From contig CM065182.1 of the NCBI GenBank assembly GCA_033026295.1, positions 1,426,001 through 1,490,000 of the forward strand: 64,000 nt of DNA. Direction: 5' to 3'. Below are positions 1 to 10,444 of the stretch, piece by piece. The notes below the pieces were generated by a model. It ran no database searches. It saw only the letters and a list, made by a program, of their open reading frames with translations, and was not told where the DNA came from. Position 1 is the stretch's first letter, and each line of letters begins with the position of its first letter. The position numbers were made by a program, and so were the translations under genes. This DNA is from Channa striata. Lineage: Eukaryota > Chordata > Actinopteri > Anabantiformes > Channidae.

Positions 1-322
1 ATATTGTCTACAATAAACTCTAAAATATTAAAAAAGATGCTAATAATTACTCTTACACCTCTATCACTCACTCACACTTCGGACAAACGAAAAAAAAAAT
101 CAAAACATATGCAAGGACAACTTTATACAACTTGTAGAGTTACAACTCAACTAAAGTGAAAAGGGGAAAAAAGTGAAAAAATGTAAGTAGCTACCAACAC
201 CTGCTATCCACAGAGAAATGCTGTTACCACTAGCAACAAAGACACGAGAGGGTCTGAGCTGCATGTCATTTCTCATCATCTGTCTATAAACGCATCATGT
301 CCAGTTGGGAAAAGGCGACGTG

Positions 323-362
<40 letters not shown>

Positions 363-1014
363 CACACGTGTATATAAGTGTATATATACATTTTTTTTTT
401 TAAAACAGCTTTTTCTACGAGAGGATTCAACTGATCGGAGCCACTTCCCAACAGTTCAAACAAACGAAAAGCGTCATTCTGTTGTAACTCACCTTCCTGT
501 TTGGCACAAGTTTCCCACACGGTTAATGTGCTAACAGTCAAATCGGCAAAAAAAAAAATACCCAAAACATGTTGTGTTCTTTACTCTTAAGGCAGCTATA
601 TTGTACATTTGCATTTGACCAAGGTACTTGAGACGGGGCTCTGCTGTTCTGTAAATATGGACCGGTTACATCACAGCATGAGTCCTGACCCCAAACAGTC
701 TTTAAAGACCTGGCTTTTGCAAATGAAGATCATGTGCAGAAACTGTATTCATGTCAAGAAATCTGGACTCATCCCACCCCCAATTCTCAATTTCTGTCCA
801 CTGAGGACAACTAAAGTTCACATTCTGGTCTTACAGAGGCCTGGTGCCAGGGCTGCAAGAGGAGCTGGTGCTGGGTCCTGTTGTTAGTGGCGTCCATCCT
901 TGCTGAACAGTTGCTGCTGCATGTGGTGCCTGTCGATATTAGTCACTGAGATTATGAAGTAACTGTGGATTTTTGTTGTAGCTACTGGTGCTGTGTTGGC
1001 GGCTGTTGGGAAGT
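1..1014 (-). other. sap30l: Putative 3' UTR of sap30l and downstream sequence
   Basis: This sequence follows the SAP30L stop codon on the minus strand. No recognisable coding region is present. I found no AATAAA or ATTAAA on the minus strand between the stop and the window edge, so the transcript end is either outside the window or uses a variant signal. The open frames here are short and low in complexity. One minus-strand frame reads through the TA/CA microsatellite and is not credible as a gene. The UTR assignment rests only on position. Confidence 0.4.
321..392. repeat. Compound TA/CA microsatellite
   Basis: An alternating TA run (about 323-340) passes directly into a CA run (about 341-360) and then into an interrupted TA/GT-rich tail. 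It lies in the putative 3' UTR of sap30l. Such tracts are length-polymorphic in fish. Confidence 0.9.
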
Positions 1015-4000
1015 TTAGTCCAGCGGTTTTCCACCGTCCCCTTTCTGGTCCAAGCGGCTCTTGCTGCTCTTCACCATGTAAATGAAGTAGGTCAGCGTCT
1101 CCTTCTCGTTCACCGGGATGTTCCTGAAGTGACGACTCACCGTCTGCAGGAACAACAGCAGGATAAAAATCAGCATTTAAACACATCAATGTTTAAAATG
1201 ATCAATATGTCAAATTAAAAACACGCGGCTGCGCTAAATGTATGTGTGAAAGTTCCTCTTCACAGTTTCTATCGACGGAAGCACACAGTGAACTGAGGGA
1301 AATGTCGACAGTACATCCAGCAAGATCCAGCAGCGGGCGCCAATGTGCCGAAAAGCTCGCAGAGCATGACAAAAAAAGCGTGAAGCAAAAGCCTCGTCAA
1401 TAAGCATGAACTAACTGAAGATGCAGAGAGAAACTCAGTTTAAATAATTACAACAAATTGTTTAACCAAATAAGAAAAGTTTAATGTTTCAACGTCATGA
1501 CCAGTGCATTATTTTATCCTCAACTAAAAAAAGTCCATGGATTAAAAACTAAATGGAAATAAATGAAGCCACACGTCAAACTAAAAACACTCCAGAAATT
1601 CAAAGTTGTTATCAAAGTCATTTGCTCATTGCCCAGTGAGTATCTATGAAACAAACTGTCTCTGAACATTGTGCAGCCATACGAAACGCCACTTCTATGG
1701 TGGAATCCAAAACTCCAAAAACTATTTTTTCTGAAAAGAAAAAACCCAACAAAACAATTGACAATTGCACACAAATAACCGCAGACTTTCCAGCTGGAGA
1801 CGTCTCGCTGTGGCTGCTCCTGAACACGGGAGCGGCTGCAGCTGGTTGTGGGGCGGCTGCTGGGGCCTTATTAATGACGTGGGAGGCTCATTAATGGTGG
1901 AGGCTGAACTTGACTGAAAGCCCGGGGAAACATTCAACTAACAGCCCGGTTTTGTTTTAGTCGTTCCGCCTGTTTGCTCAATGACCCCGTCACATCCGAC
2001 CGCGTACAGGAGGTTTTTATAAGGCTGAGGGCCGAGCCAGCTGCCTCAGCTCCACCTGTTGATTTGGCAAACTAGGCCCAACTGTGGCCCCAAAACCACT
2101 TACTGTGGAGGAGAACATCACACTATGTATATCACAGCAGGGCTGAGAACACATAATGAGGCCTTCAGAGTTACACCGAATGGACCACAGGTCCTCAGAT
2201 TCCTCCCGCCATGTTTCTAAAACTCCACAGCACAGATGTCGAGGTGTTAAGCAGAAGCCAGGAGAGAATAGTTAAGAGATAATCTCTTAACAGATAATTT
2301 ATAAAGTCATATGTTTCACTTGAGTCAAACAAAACCAGGCACATCCCTCTACTGCTCACTGTGAGAAAGGAGAAAAGCAATGTCGTTAAGCCTAACAGCC
2401 TAAAGCTGCAATTGCTTGAGAAATGTCTTTAACAATAATTCAGTCGTTGACAAAACAAGCTGATTTTTATTGTCAATACATCTAAAATTTCTCTTTTATT
2501 TTAATACTAATTAGAAATAAAAAAGACATTTTTACTAAAAATTCTAATTAGAGGTCCCAACACCACATACTTGAAAGTTAGGGAAAAAAAACACTGAAAT
2601 GCTACAATTCAATTTCAATACAACAGCCAAATTATAATAGACACAAACTCTCTGTTTCCGTTCAAACACGGACGGGATGAACCCTTCAATAGAAAGGGTA
2701 ACATTGTTATGCAGAACAAAAGAAAAAATCTCAGCTCAAAGAAAAGCAGACACACACGCTGAACGTTCTGAGTAGCACCAGCTTGTGTTTCAAACTAAAC
2801 CTTACTGAATGAAGGATTTCTCGCAGGACTTTTGGATTAAACTGGCTCACTTTTAGCCGAAATTGTCCCTAATAAACTGAAAAAATTGACTGTAAGTTTA
2901 TTCATTTCTGCAAAATAGAGCATCAACATAGACTGACAGTTCACAGTCGCAGTACATAAGGGGGATTGTTCTCTAAGCAGCTGATTATGGATGCTGCCTT
3001 CTCTTTGACAGATTAAAAACTAAATAATAATAAACAGGTCGACAAATATAGTTGGGCAGCCCACCCAAGTTTACTGTATGTGCGGGACACATGCAGAGAT
3101 GGAGCAATCCGCTGATTGATTTATGGTCGTTTATTTCTGACTTACTGCTTTGTTGTAAACTTTACAAAAATCCACTCTCAAACTCTTTCCTTGAGTGGCG
3201 TTCAGAAAAGCTGGTTATAGCCATATACGCAGGAGCAACATTTTATGTATGATGACACGAGTCCATCACACGTGATGAAAGTGGACCGGCACACGGCCAT
3301 CAGTGAGCTCCTACCTCTGCCAGCTGGGCCTTGTTGAGGCCCGGTCTGGTCTGCAGCTTGTAGTGTCGCTTATAGCGTCTCAGCGTGTTCACCTGCAGCT
3401 GGAAAAGGTCGACCTGAAGACAAAACACATGGAAGGAGGCAGTCAGTCCCGTGAGTCGTCACAATTCCACACTTCTACCAATTAAGTATTGTTCTGGGCG
3501 TTTAAGTATCTCATTTTAAATCAAAATTAGACGTTCTCTCTGTCCTACTGCGTTCCACACAGTGGGCATTACCTCAGGCACCTCCACATCGTGGTCAGGG
3601 GATTCCCCTCCATCATCGCTGGTCTTCCTCTTCCTCTTGTTGCGAACACTCTGGATGAAGTTCTTATGGAAGTCACAGATGTAGAGGTGTCGCACCTGGA
3701 CACAGGTTAACAGGTGTAAAAAGAGCATTCCACCACGTGTCCACAAATGGTTTCATTTCAATATTTGAGCAACTGAGCTTGTTGTGTTGTTTGCTGCCTC
3801 AGTTGCAATACAACATCCTGTGTCCCCCTGTGAACTCCAGTAATGACTGGGGGCTACACTCACAACATATGACCCATCATGAGGCCCAACAGGCCTGGAG
3901 ACACTTGCAAACAAAAGGCAGAACTGGGCCCATTCCTCAGGCTGCACAGCTTCAGTTACTCAACATGTGTGTTTGAAATGGGTCAATGACAAATAAAAAT

Positions 4001-5480
4001 ACAAAATGTGAGGATAAAAAACTAAATGAACACATTAAAAGGTAGATTTTTGACATATCGCCTCAAACTTTGCTTTCACACGTGATTGCAAAAGTTTGTT
4101 TTATATTATTATGAATTTGTAACTGTGGCATTTTATGGCTTCGGTGTGGGCTGTAAATGTACGTTAATGTTTTAAACTTTCCTCTGACTTCCCTATATTC
4201 AAATATTTCTCTACTTCTAGCTAAAAAAAACTCTTCCGGGTGACATCACTCAGAGGAGTTCTTCAACATTAGGACGTCATTGACTGTGAGGCTTGTCGAT
4301 AAAAACCCCACAGTGTGAGCAACAAGTTGACATGAACTGAAGATTCCTCCGAGTGATGTCATGTGGAGGCGTTTTTCAGCGAGAAGAACAGAGGTATTTT
4401 AATATCTGGAAGTCAGGGGGAAGTTTACTGACATTTTAGTACATGCACTTAACCTAAACTATAAGCAAAAGAAGTGAGTTCAAAATCAGCGATGGCGTCG
4501 TTAAATGTGTCCACAATGTCCCATACTATGTCAAGTTAACTTCCAAGATTCTTAATAACACAAATCTGCAAATCTGTAAACAAATCAACAAACAGTTTTC
4601 ACCTGTAAACACCTGAAGGGACAAGCCGAACAGACTGATCTGATCTTTAGCCGGATCAAGCACCAAACTTGGAAATGTCTGTCATGTAAACAGGCCCTTT
4701 AAGGAAATGAGCGCACGTACATGCCCCGCCACAAACATCACAGTGGACAGTTCGTGTCCACGTGATGTGTCACGACAGTTTCCAGCGTGACAATGTCATT
4801 AAACGTTACTGGTTTGAGCCTGATGCAGCTTTTTTCGTACTGTTGAGTGAGAAAAAGTCAAAGTGCAGCATGTAAAGACACAACAAAGGACGAGGCCAGA
4901 AGAACTTCCATCGGTGCGCTCTCTAAATGAGTCCGGCGGAGTGAAGCAACACGCTTCCCTGGCAACAGCCATTTTATGACGAGCGGCGGAGGCGTGTTAG
5001 AGGAAACTGTTGCAGTGAGAAACGGAGCTGGAAGTTGGTCTCCTGCACATCAGTAGCCTCACATTTACACCGAGTGAGGGCGAGTTAAACGGCGGCACAA
5101 AACGTCGCTACGGTGACACCAGCAGCCGAGGAAGCTCCGAATCCGACCTTTGCACGTCTGCTGCTGCTAGCTAGCATTAGCTGACAGCTGGAGACCGAGC
5201 GGCCCCCTCCCTCACCCGACAGCCACCGAGTTCAACTCGCAAACACGCATTTGGGCGTCGACACAGAAGAAACGTTTGTTACGGTTCCACTTACACTTTT
5301 GTCGATGTCCAGTTTCAGTTTCTTCTGGGATATGCTCTTCTGGATCCTCTTGCTGAAGGAGGCGTTTCCAGCTGACCGACCGCAGCGCTCCCCGTCCTCG
5401 ATCAGGCAGCAGCTCTGTCCGTAGAACGGCGGAGCAGGCGGTCCATCGTGGCTGTCTTCCTCTGTGCTGAATCCATTCAT
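1015..5480 (-). CDS. sap30l: SAP30L, histone deacetylase complex subunit (SIN3-associated), 4 exons, 178 aa
   Basis: Coding exons on the minus strand are 5480-5295, 3695-3573, 3413-3315 and 1143-1015 (stop TAA 1017-1015). They encode 62+41+33+42 = 178 residues; human SAP30L has 183. All introns are phase 0 with GT-AG ends (GTAAGT, GTAATG and GTAGGA donors). The N-terminus MNGFSTEEDS, without the long Ala/Gly stretch of SAP30, marks the L paralogue. Visible parts are the N-terminal zinc-finger residues (C24/C25, C33, C69, H72; the finger spans exons 1-2), a basic nuclear signal RNKRKRK at 80-86, a second basic patch RRYKRHYK at 115-122, and the C-terminal SIN3-binding region (about 130-178). 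From family knowledge, SAP30L bridges SIN3 and HDAC1/2 and binds DNA and phosphoinositides in the nucleus and nucleolus. The start is supported by the conserved N-terminus and by the open 186-nt exon. No key residue is missing, so the gene looks intact. Confidence 0.96.
1144..3314 (-). other. sap30l: sap30l intron 3
   Basis: The donor GAG|GTAGGA is at 3314 and the acceptor, ending tgcag, is at 1144. No exon of another gene is recognised inside. It holds a 21-nt palindrome at 2271-2291 and AT-rich sequence around 2450-2640. Confidence 0.85.
2271..2291. repeat. 21-nt palindrome in sap30l intron 3
   Basis: The arms GTTAAGAGAT and ATCTCTTAAC are perfect reverse complements around one central A. 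No protein-binding identity is assigned. Confidence 0.8.
3696..5294 (-). other. sap30l: sap30l intron 1
   Basis: The donor AGT|GTAAGT is at 5294 and the acceptor tccag|GTG is at 3696. The zinc-finger coding sequence is split by this intron. It contains the long inverted repeat at 4158-4447. Its exon-1-proximal end (about 4900-5294) is GC- and CpG-richer than the flanks. Confidence 0.85.
4158..4447. repeat. Long imperfect inverted repeat (MITE-like) in sap30l intron 1
   Basis: The left arm (about 4158-4269) aligns with the reverse complement of the right arm (about 4331-4447), around a spacer of about 60 nt. The best core is TGACATCACTC, followed by GAGGA after one mismatch, in the left arm (4241-4257); it is mirrored at about 4345-4360. 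Further outward, CTGACTTCC and TAAACTT blocks also pair. The mismatches and small gaps suggest an old palindromic transposon or foldback element. I cannot assign a family. When transcribed it could fold into a long hairpin in the pre-mRNA. Confidence 0.7.
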
Positions 5481-6180
5481 TCTGTACGGCTGCGGTGTCC
5501 TCTGTGCCCCGTGAAATCACTTCAAGTCTCCGCTACGTTCACTGACGTTGCCGACCTAACTGTTACTGTTGTCCTTTTGTGAAAGACAATCCGGTAGCGT
5601 TAGCAAGCTAGCTCGGCTAAGTGCCTCTTTCTCGAACTAACAGCTCCTGGTATTTTACCCCTAATCCGGAAACTTATTTCGAAATGCAACGATTGTTGGC
5701 TAAATACATATTCCCGTCGATCTCTGTCAGATGTGTCCGCCAAGCAGCTACTGTTGCAGCTTAAAGTTAGCTAGCTCCGGTATTAGCAGGAGCGCACAGT
5801 GGCTGAGCCGCCGCTAACGCACAAATTCCTCTGGACAGACCGCCACCGTTTGCCGCTGTAACACCGCGCTATCTGCCGCAAAGACGCACGCGTGACAACT
5901 ATCTCACACGATTCCGGGCTATAATAGTTGAGCCGGCTACGACCGACGGCACAACTCTGAAGAAGTCACGTATTTACCAGGCTGCAGCTCAACAATCGCG
6001 GCACTCGGTGAGAACAGCACGTACAAAGGGGCATGCTTCGTTTTTGTGGCGGAAGTTCCCATCCTGCAACCCGATTGGTCATTTTGGAATAAAGGCGGGT
6101 CTAGTGTGCAAACGTTGCGTTCCAATTGGCCACGACAAACGCCAATCTCCTGGCGGCTACTTCCTGTATTGCTGTGTCAT
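5481..6180 (-). promoter_or_regulatory. CpG-rich upstream region of sap30l with CCAAT/ETS cluster
   Basis: The segment upstream of the SAP30L start is CpG-rich. It ends in a cluster of motifs: ETS-like GCGGAAGT 6049-6056, inverted CCAAT 6074-6078, overlapping CCAAT/ATTGG 6122-6129, CCAAT 6142-6146 and ETS-like ACTTCCTG 6159-6166. There is no TATA box close to the start codon. This composition suits a TATA-less housekeeping promoter. The transcription start site is not determined, and the cluster is about 570-690 nt from the ATG. That implies a long 5' UTR, an unseen leader intron, or a second divergent transcript. Confidence 0.5.
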
Positions 6181-7839
6181 ATGTTTTCTACAATGAATAG
6201 CAGTTAAAGGTGTCGTCGCCGCCCGTTGAAGGGGGTTTTAACCGCACAACAGAGTCTTTGTGAGGGTAAGGTCGCGGCTTGCACCAGCCTCTGTAAGTTG
6301 TGATGGGTTGTAACAGTTCAAATACATGTTAAATCGGTTAATACGCATGTATGAACGGGAAATGCACATTGGGAGCTTTGGTCCTGCTGTACGTAGATGA
6401 TTTGACATCCCAGCTCCACGGTCCTCTCACGTGCGTCCCGAGCAGAGTCAAGACAAGGAAGGAACCTCCTGAAATAAACGTGGAGAGAAACACGAATGCT
6501 GTTCACGCTCTTCAGGCATATTTTTATATGTTTAAACAATATCAAATGAAAAAGGGCAGTGGAAATAGAATGTAAACAAATACTATGGATTAACAAAAAC
6601 ATATTGCACTTCATGTTCAACTGGAATCACATCTCAAGTTGGAGAGTTGACCTTTCCCAGGCTGGGTTTTCCACATTATTAAAAGTATGCCTTTGTTGTA
6701 TCAGTAGACATAATCCAAACGTAACGGGAGAAGTGTTTTCTGGGTCTTTCAGCGTTTTCCTTTAAATACCACAGTGTGCAAATCACACAGCTTGGTTCCA
6801 GGCAGGGACTTTGCAGAATGCACATATCATACTTTATTTTATAAATGTGAGCTCTGCTCTTTATGTACACAACAGTGTACCTTCAACAAGTGCTCTTTCT
6901 CAGACCTGCGTGGGGTCCGAACATCTGTCAGCCACCACAGCCCAAAAGTGACTAAACAGCGAGGAGGCGCACAAAAGCCTCCATGTTCAAAGCATATTAG
7001 AATGTGTGAAATAAAGTGAATGTAACTGTTCATCTACAAAGTACCGTGGATTGATGTACAGTGTTTCAGTCTGTCGTGTTGTGTGAGTTCATCTGAGACC
7101 AAACACAAGTGCAGTTAATTAACAAGTACATCGTCTCCAAGCACGATGCAAAGCGAGACAACCAAATATAGACAACACAGCCTGTTAGGGGGATTCTGTA
7201 AATAGCAGAGGCAGCAACAGTGTTTCCAGAGGCACCAAAGTGATTAACACAGCTGAGTCACGGGGACGTGATGTGACAATAGAACCTTTTTCCCTCTGGA
7301 GAACAAACATTTTCCATCAGGGATCTGCAGTGGAAGAAACCAAACACAGCTGCAGGTTTTCATGCAAAAGTAGTACAACACTTACAACCTTTTTGTAACC
7401 TACATACATACAAAAGAACGATAAAAGCCTCGTAAAGTTTGCAGTGAATAGGTTTATTTTGAAAAGCCTGTGGTTGGATATTCACAGAGGCCAATTCCTA
7501 TGTGGTCAAAGACAGTGTCAAAGCAAAAGTACCGGACTGCATGTCTCCATGTCAGTGCCAGCTGATTATAAACGTTTTGCATTTATATGTTACAGTAAAT
7601 ATATTACATGTATTTATTTTCACACTTATTTCTACATTTTGCCCGATATTTTTACATTTCTGAATGTATTACTTTTTATATCAGAATTAGAAGTGTGACA
7701 CTTCTGTATTTCCACATCTATTTACATATATTTATACAATTTCACGTGTATTTATTGTTATCATTTTGAAATAATACATCTGAGTATACAAATACAAATT
7801 GTGCGTGTCCCTCTTGGGCCACCATACAACAGGATTCAA
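6181..7839. other. Intergenic stretch between sap30l and alpha-tubulin
   Basis: No gene is recognised. The DNA becomes AT-rich towards 7540-7800, with several runs of T/A-rich sequence. The short open frames on both strands show no family match or splice context. Confidence 0.6.
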
Positions 7840-8075
7840 CCGAACTTTACATTTTGGCGGGTAGTGTTCCGAAGAACGGAACAGTTTCGTTTTAGCCAAT
7901 CGGGAAACGGGCCACGTGACGCACGCAACGAATTGGATCCATCCGCTGTCTTCGACCGTGCCGGCCAGTATAAAAGCCACACCTAGCCGAAACTCGGTTC
8001 CGGTTCGATTCCTCTTTGTGGGAAGAAACGATTTTATTTCCTTTTCTTTCCCTCCCTCAGCTTGTTTCGGGAAAC
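7840..8075 (+). promoter_or_regulatory. Alpha-tubulin core promoter and 5' UTR
   Basis: A TATA box (TATAAAAG, 7969-7976) lies about 100 nt upstream of the start codon, so transcription probably starts near 8000. A CCAAT box is at 7896-7900 and a CACGTG E-box at 7913-7918. An inverted repeat GTTCCG/CGGAAC with a 5-nt spacer is at 7866-7882. The region to the ATG is the presumed 5' UTR. The motifs are read directly; their use is inferred. Confidence 0.75.
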
Positions 8076-10374
8076 ATGGTAAGAACGTGAAGTTTTATTA
8101 GCGGATTTAAACTGTCGGAAAATTGCTCAAACTCCATTTTCTCTCTGTAACTGCAGCTTTGCTAAATTAAACGACCCATTCGCATTTAGTCCCCGCGGCC
8201 CGTGGCGGTTCTGACCCAGGCTGAGTCACTCAGCGTCACCGCGTGTGTTTCTCACCGAAATACATTTTTATATGAAAAGCGGGTTTTTCCCACAATATTG
8301 GACGTTAAGTGTCTTTTCTGCAAAAGGAAAAGAGGAAAAAGTTCATATGCTGAAATAAACCTGCTTCCTCATTTGTCGGTATCCTGCGTCCTTTTACACG
8401 GCTGACGACCGTTTGACTTTAAAGACTCACTGACTGTCAGTTTTATTGCTAAATTGAATTTTCACACTAATCATAATGTCTGGTTTTAATGACATATTAC
8501 CAACCAGTGTTTGCCAGTCTATTGTAAGATGTGCGGTCTGATCATATTAGCCGTATGCTTCATGTCACAATCTCATGTTAAAGTATTAACAGAAGCATTT
8601 AGCATCTGATTGAAAGTTGCACAAACAGGTTTTCAGCCAGCCATGCACTTTCATATATCATTAACTTTTTGTTTCCACAGCGTGAGTGTATTTCAGTGCA
8701 CGTAGGTCAGGCTGGGGTCCAGATTGGCAATGCCTGCTGGGAACTCTACTGCCTGGAACATGGAATCCAGCCTGATGGACAGATGCCCAGCGACAAGACT
8801 ATTGGAGGAGGAGATGATTCCTTCAACACATTCTTCAGTGAAACTGGAGCTGGAAAACATGTTCCCAGGGCTGTTTTTGTGGACCTGGAGCCCTCTGTCA
8901 TCGGTAAACGTTCAAACTCCATGTCTTGGTCGGTGGCATTTCTGCCTATGTTGTATATTCTGTGGAAGAAACATGGTAGACGGCGTATGATGTGCAAAGT
9001 TTCTGAGCTGGATCAAAGCCAGGGCTTATGTTATGTGCTTAAACAATTCTGCAATCAGGGAGCTCACATTAAACAAATGAGAATTTATAGCTTAATGTTT
9101 CTCCTCAGCTGAAACCTTTTGCCACTTATGCTTATTTTGCTCAGATGAGGTTCGCTCTGGGACTTACCGCCAGCTGTTCCACCCTGAGCAGCTGATCACT
9201 GGCAAGGAGGATGCAGCCAACAACTACGCTCGTGGACACTACACCATCGGCAAAGAAATCATTGACCTGGTGCTGGACAGGATCCGCAAACTGGTGGGCC
9301 CCTTGAATGGGAGGAGGTGGAGCCTCAACTTTGGCTCTGGGTGTCAACGTTAAGGGTGTCGTCTTTGCTCACTGTCTGTCCCTCTGTCCACAGGCTGACC
9401 AGTGCACTGGTCTTCAGGGCTTCTTGGTTTTCCACAGCTTCGGGGGTGGCACCGGCTCTGGCTTCACCTCCCTGCTGATGGAACGTCTGTCGGTCGACTA
9501 TGGCAAGAAGTCCAAGCTGGAGTTCTCAATCTACCCAGCTCCCCAGGTGTCCACTGCTGTGGTGGAGCCCTACAACTCCATCCTGACCACCCACACCACT
9601 CTAGAGCACTCGGACTGTGCCTTCATGGTGGACAATGAGGCAATCTACGACATCTGCCGTCGGAACCTTGACATTGAGCGTCCAACCTACACCAACCTGA
9701 ACCGGTTGATAAGTCAGATTGTGTCCTCGATCACGGCCTCCCTTCGTTTTGATGGTGCCCTAAACGTGGATCTGACGGAGTTCCAGACCAACTTGGTGCC
9801 ATATCCTCGTATCCACTTCCCTCTGGCCACCTACGCTCCTGTCATCTCTGCTGAGAAGGCTTACCATGAGCAGCTGACTGTGGCAGAAATCACAAATGCC
9901 TGCTTCGAGCCAGCAAATCAGATGGTCAAATGTGACCCCCGCCATGGGAAGTACATGGCCTGTTGCCTCTTGTACCGTGGTGATGTGGTGCCCAAAGATG
10001 TCAATGCTGCCATTGCCACCATTAAAACCAAACCCACCATCCAGTTTGTGGACTGGTGCCCCACTGGTTTCAAGGTCGGCATAAACTACCAGCCGCCCAC
10101 AGTTGTTCCCGGTGGGGACCTGGCCAAGGTGCAGAGGGCTGTGTGCATGCTTAGTAACACCACTGCTATTGCTGAGGCCTGGGCTCGGCTTGACCACAAG
10201 TTCGATCTGATGTACGCGAAACGTGCCTTTGTTCACTGGTATGTGGGTGAGGGGATGGAAGAGGGAGAGTTTTCTGAGGCCAGAGAGGACATGGCAGCTC
10301 TGGAGAAGGATTATGAGGAGGTTGGAATTGACTCTGCTGAAGGCGAGGGAGAGGACGAGGGAGAAGAGTATTAA
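8076..10374 (+). CDS. tuba1: Alpha-tubulin (TUBA1 type), 4 exons, 451 aa
   Basis: Exons are 8076-8078 (only the start Met), 8681-8903, 9145-9293 and 9394-10374 (TAA 10372-10374), with GT-AG introns of 602, 241 and 100 nt. This is the usual vertebrate alpha-tubulin layout. The 451-residue product starts MREC, the motif read by TTC5 in tubulin mRNA autoregulation. It has K40 (acetylation site), the GTP-binding signature GGGTGSG at 142-148, the GTPase-activating residue E254, and an acidic tail ending EEY, the substrate for detyrosination. With beta-tubulin it forms the GTP-binding dimer of microtubules. The sequence is closer to TUBA1 than to TUBA4 or TUBA8; which fish paralogue it is cannot be settled here. 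An oddity is Pro at residue 339 (codon 10033-10035), where TUBA1 proteins have Arg. Nothing suggests a pseudogene: introns are present and the frame is intact. Confidence 0.97.
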
Positions 10375-10426
10375 ACAGGCATGTTTCTGTTTCATTGATG
10401 TCTGATCTGTTCATGTATTCCCATAA

Positions 10427-10432
10427 AATAAA
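10427..10432 (+). terminator. Polyadenylation signal of alpha-tubulin
   Basis: AATAAA lies 52 nt after the stop codon, inside an ATAAAATAAA run, and is followed by a T/G-containing stretch. It defines a short 3' UTR of roughly 70-80 nt. Confidence 0.85.
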
Positions 10433-10444
10433 GCCTTCAGCTGC

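Noticed and set aside
6351..6575. A plus-strand frame with a YVDD motif, as in reverse transcriptases
   Set aside because: No other reverse-transcriptase block, no protein-like flanks and no repeat ends nearby. A four-residue match is expected by chance.
9307..9393. In-frame upstream extension of the last tubulin exon with its own Met
   Set aside because: This is intron 3. The spliced reading, with acceptor at 9393, gives the conserved Lys-Leu|Ala-Asp junction of alpha-tubulins.
9760..10395. 211-codon frame antisense to the last tubulin exon
   Set aside because: A shadow of the strongly conserved alpha-tubulin exon; no independent evidence.
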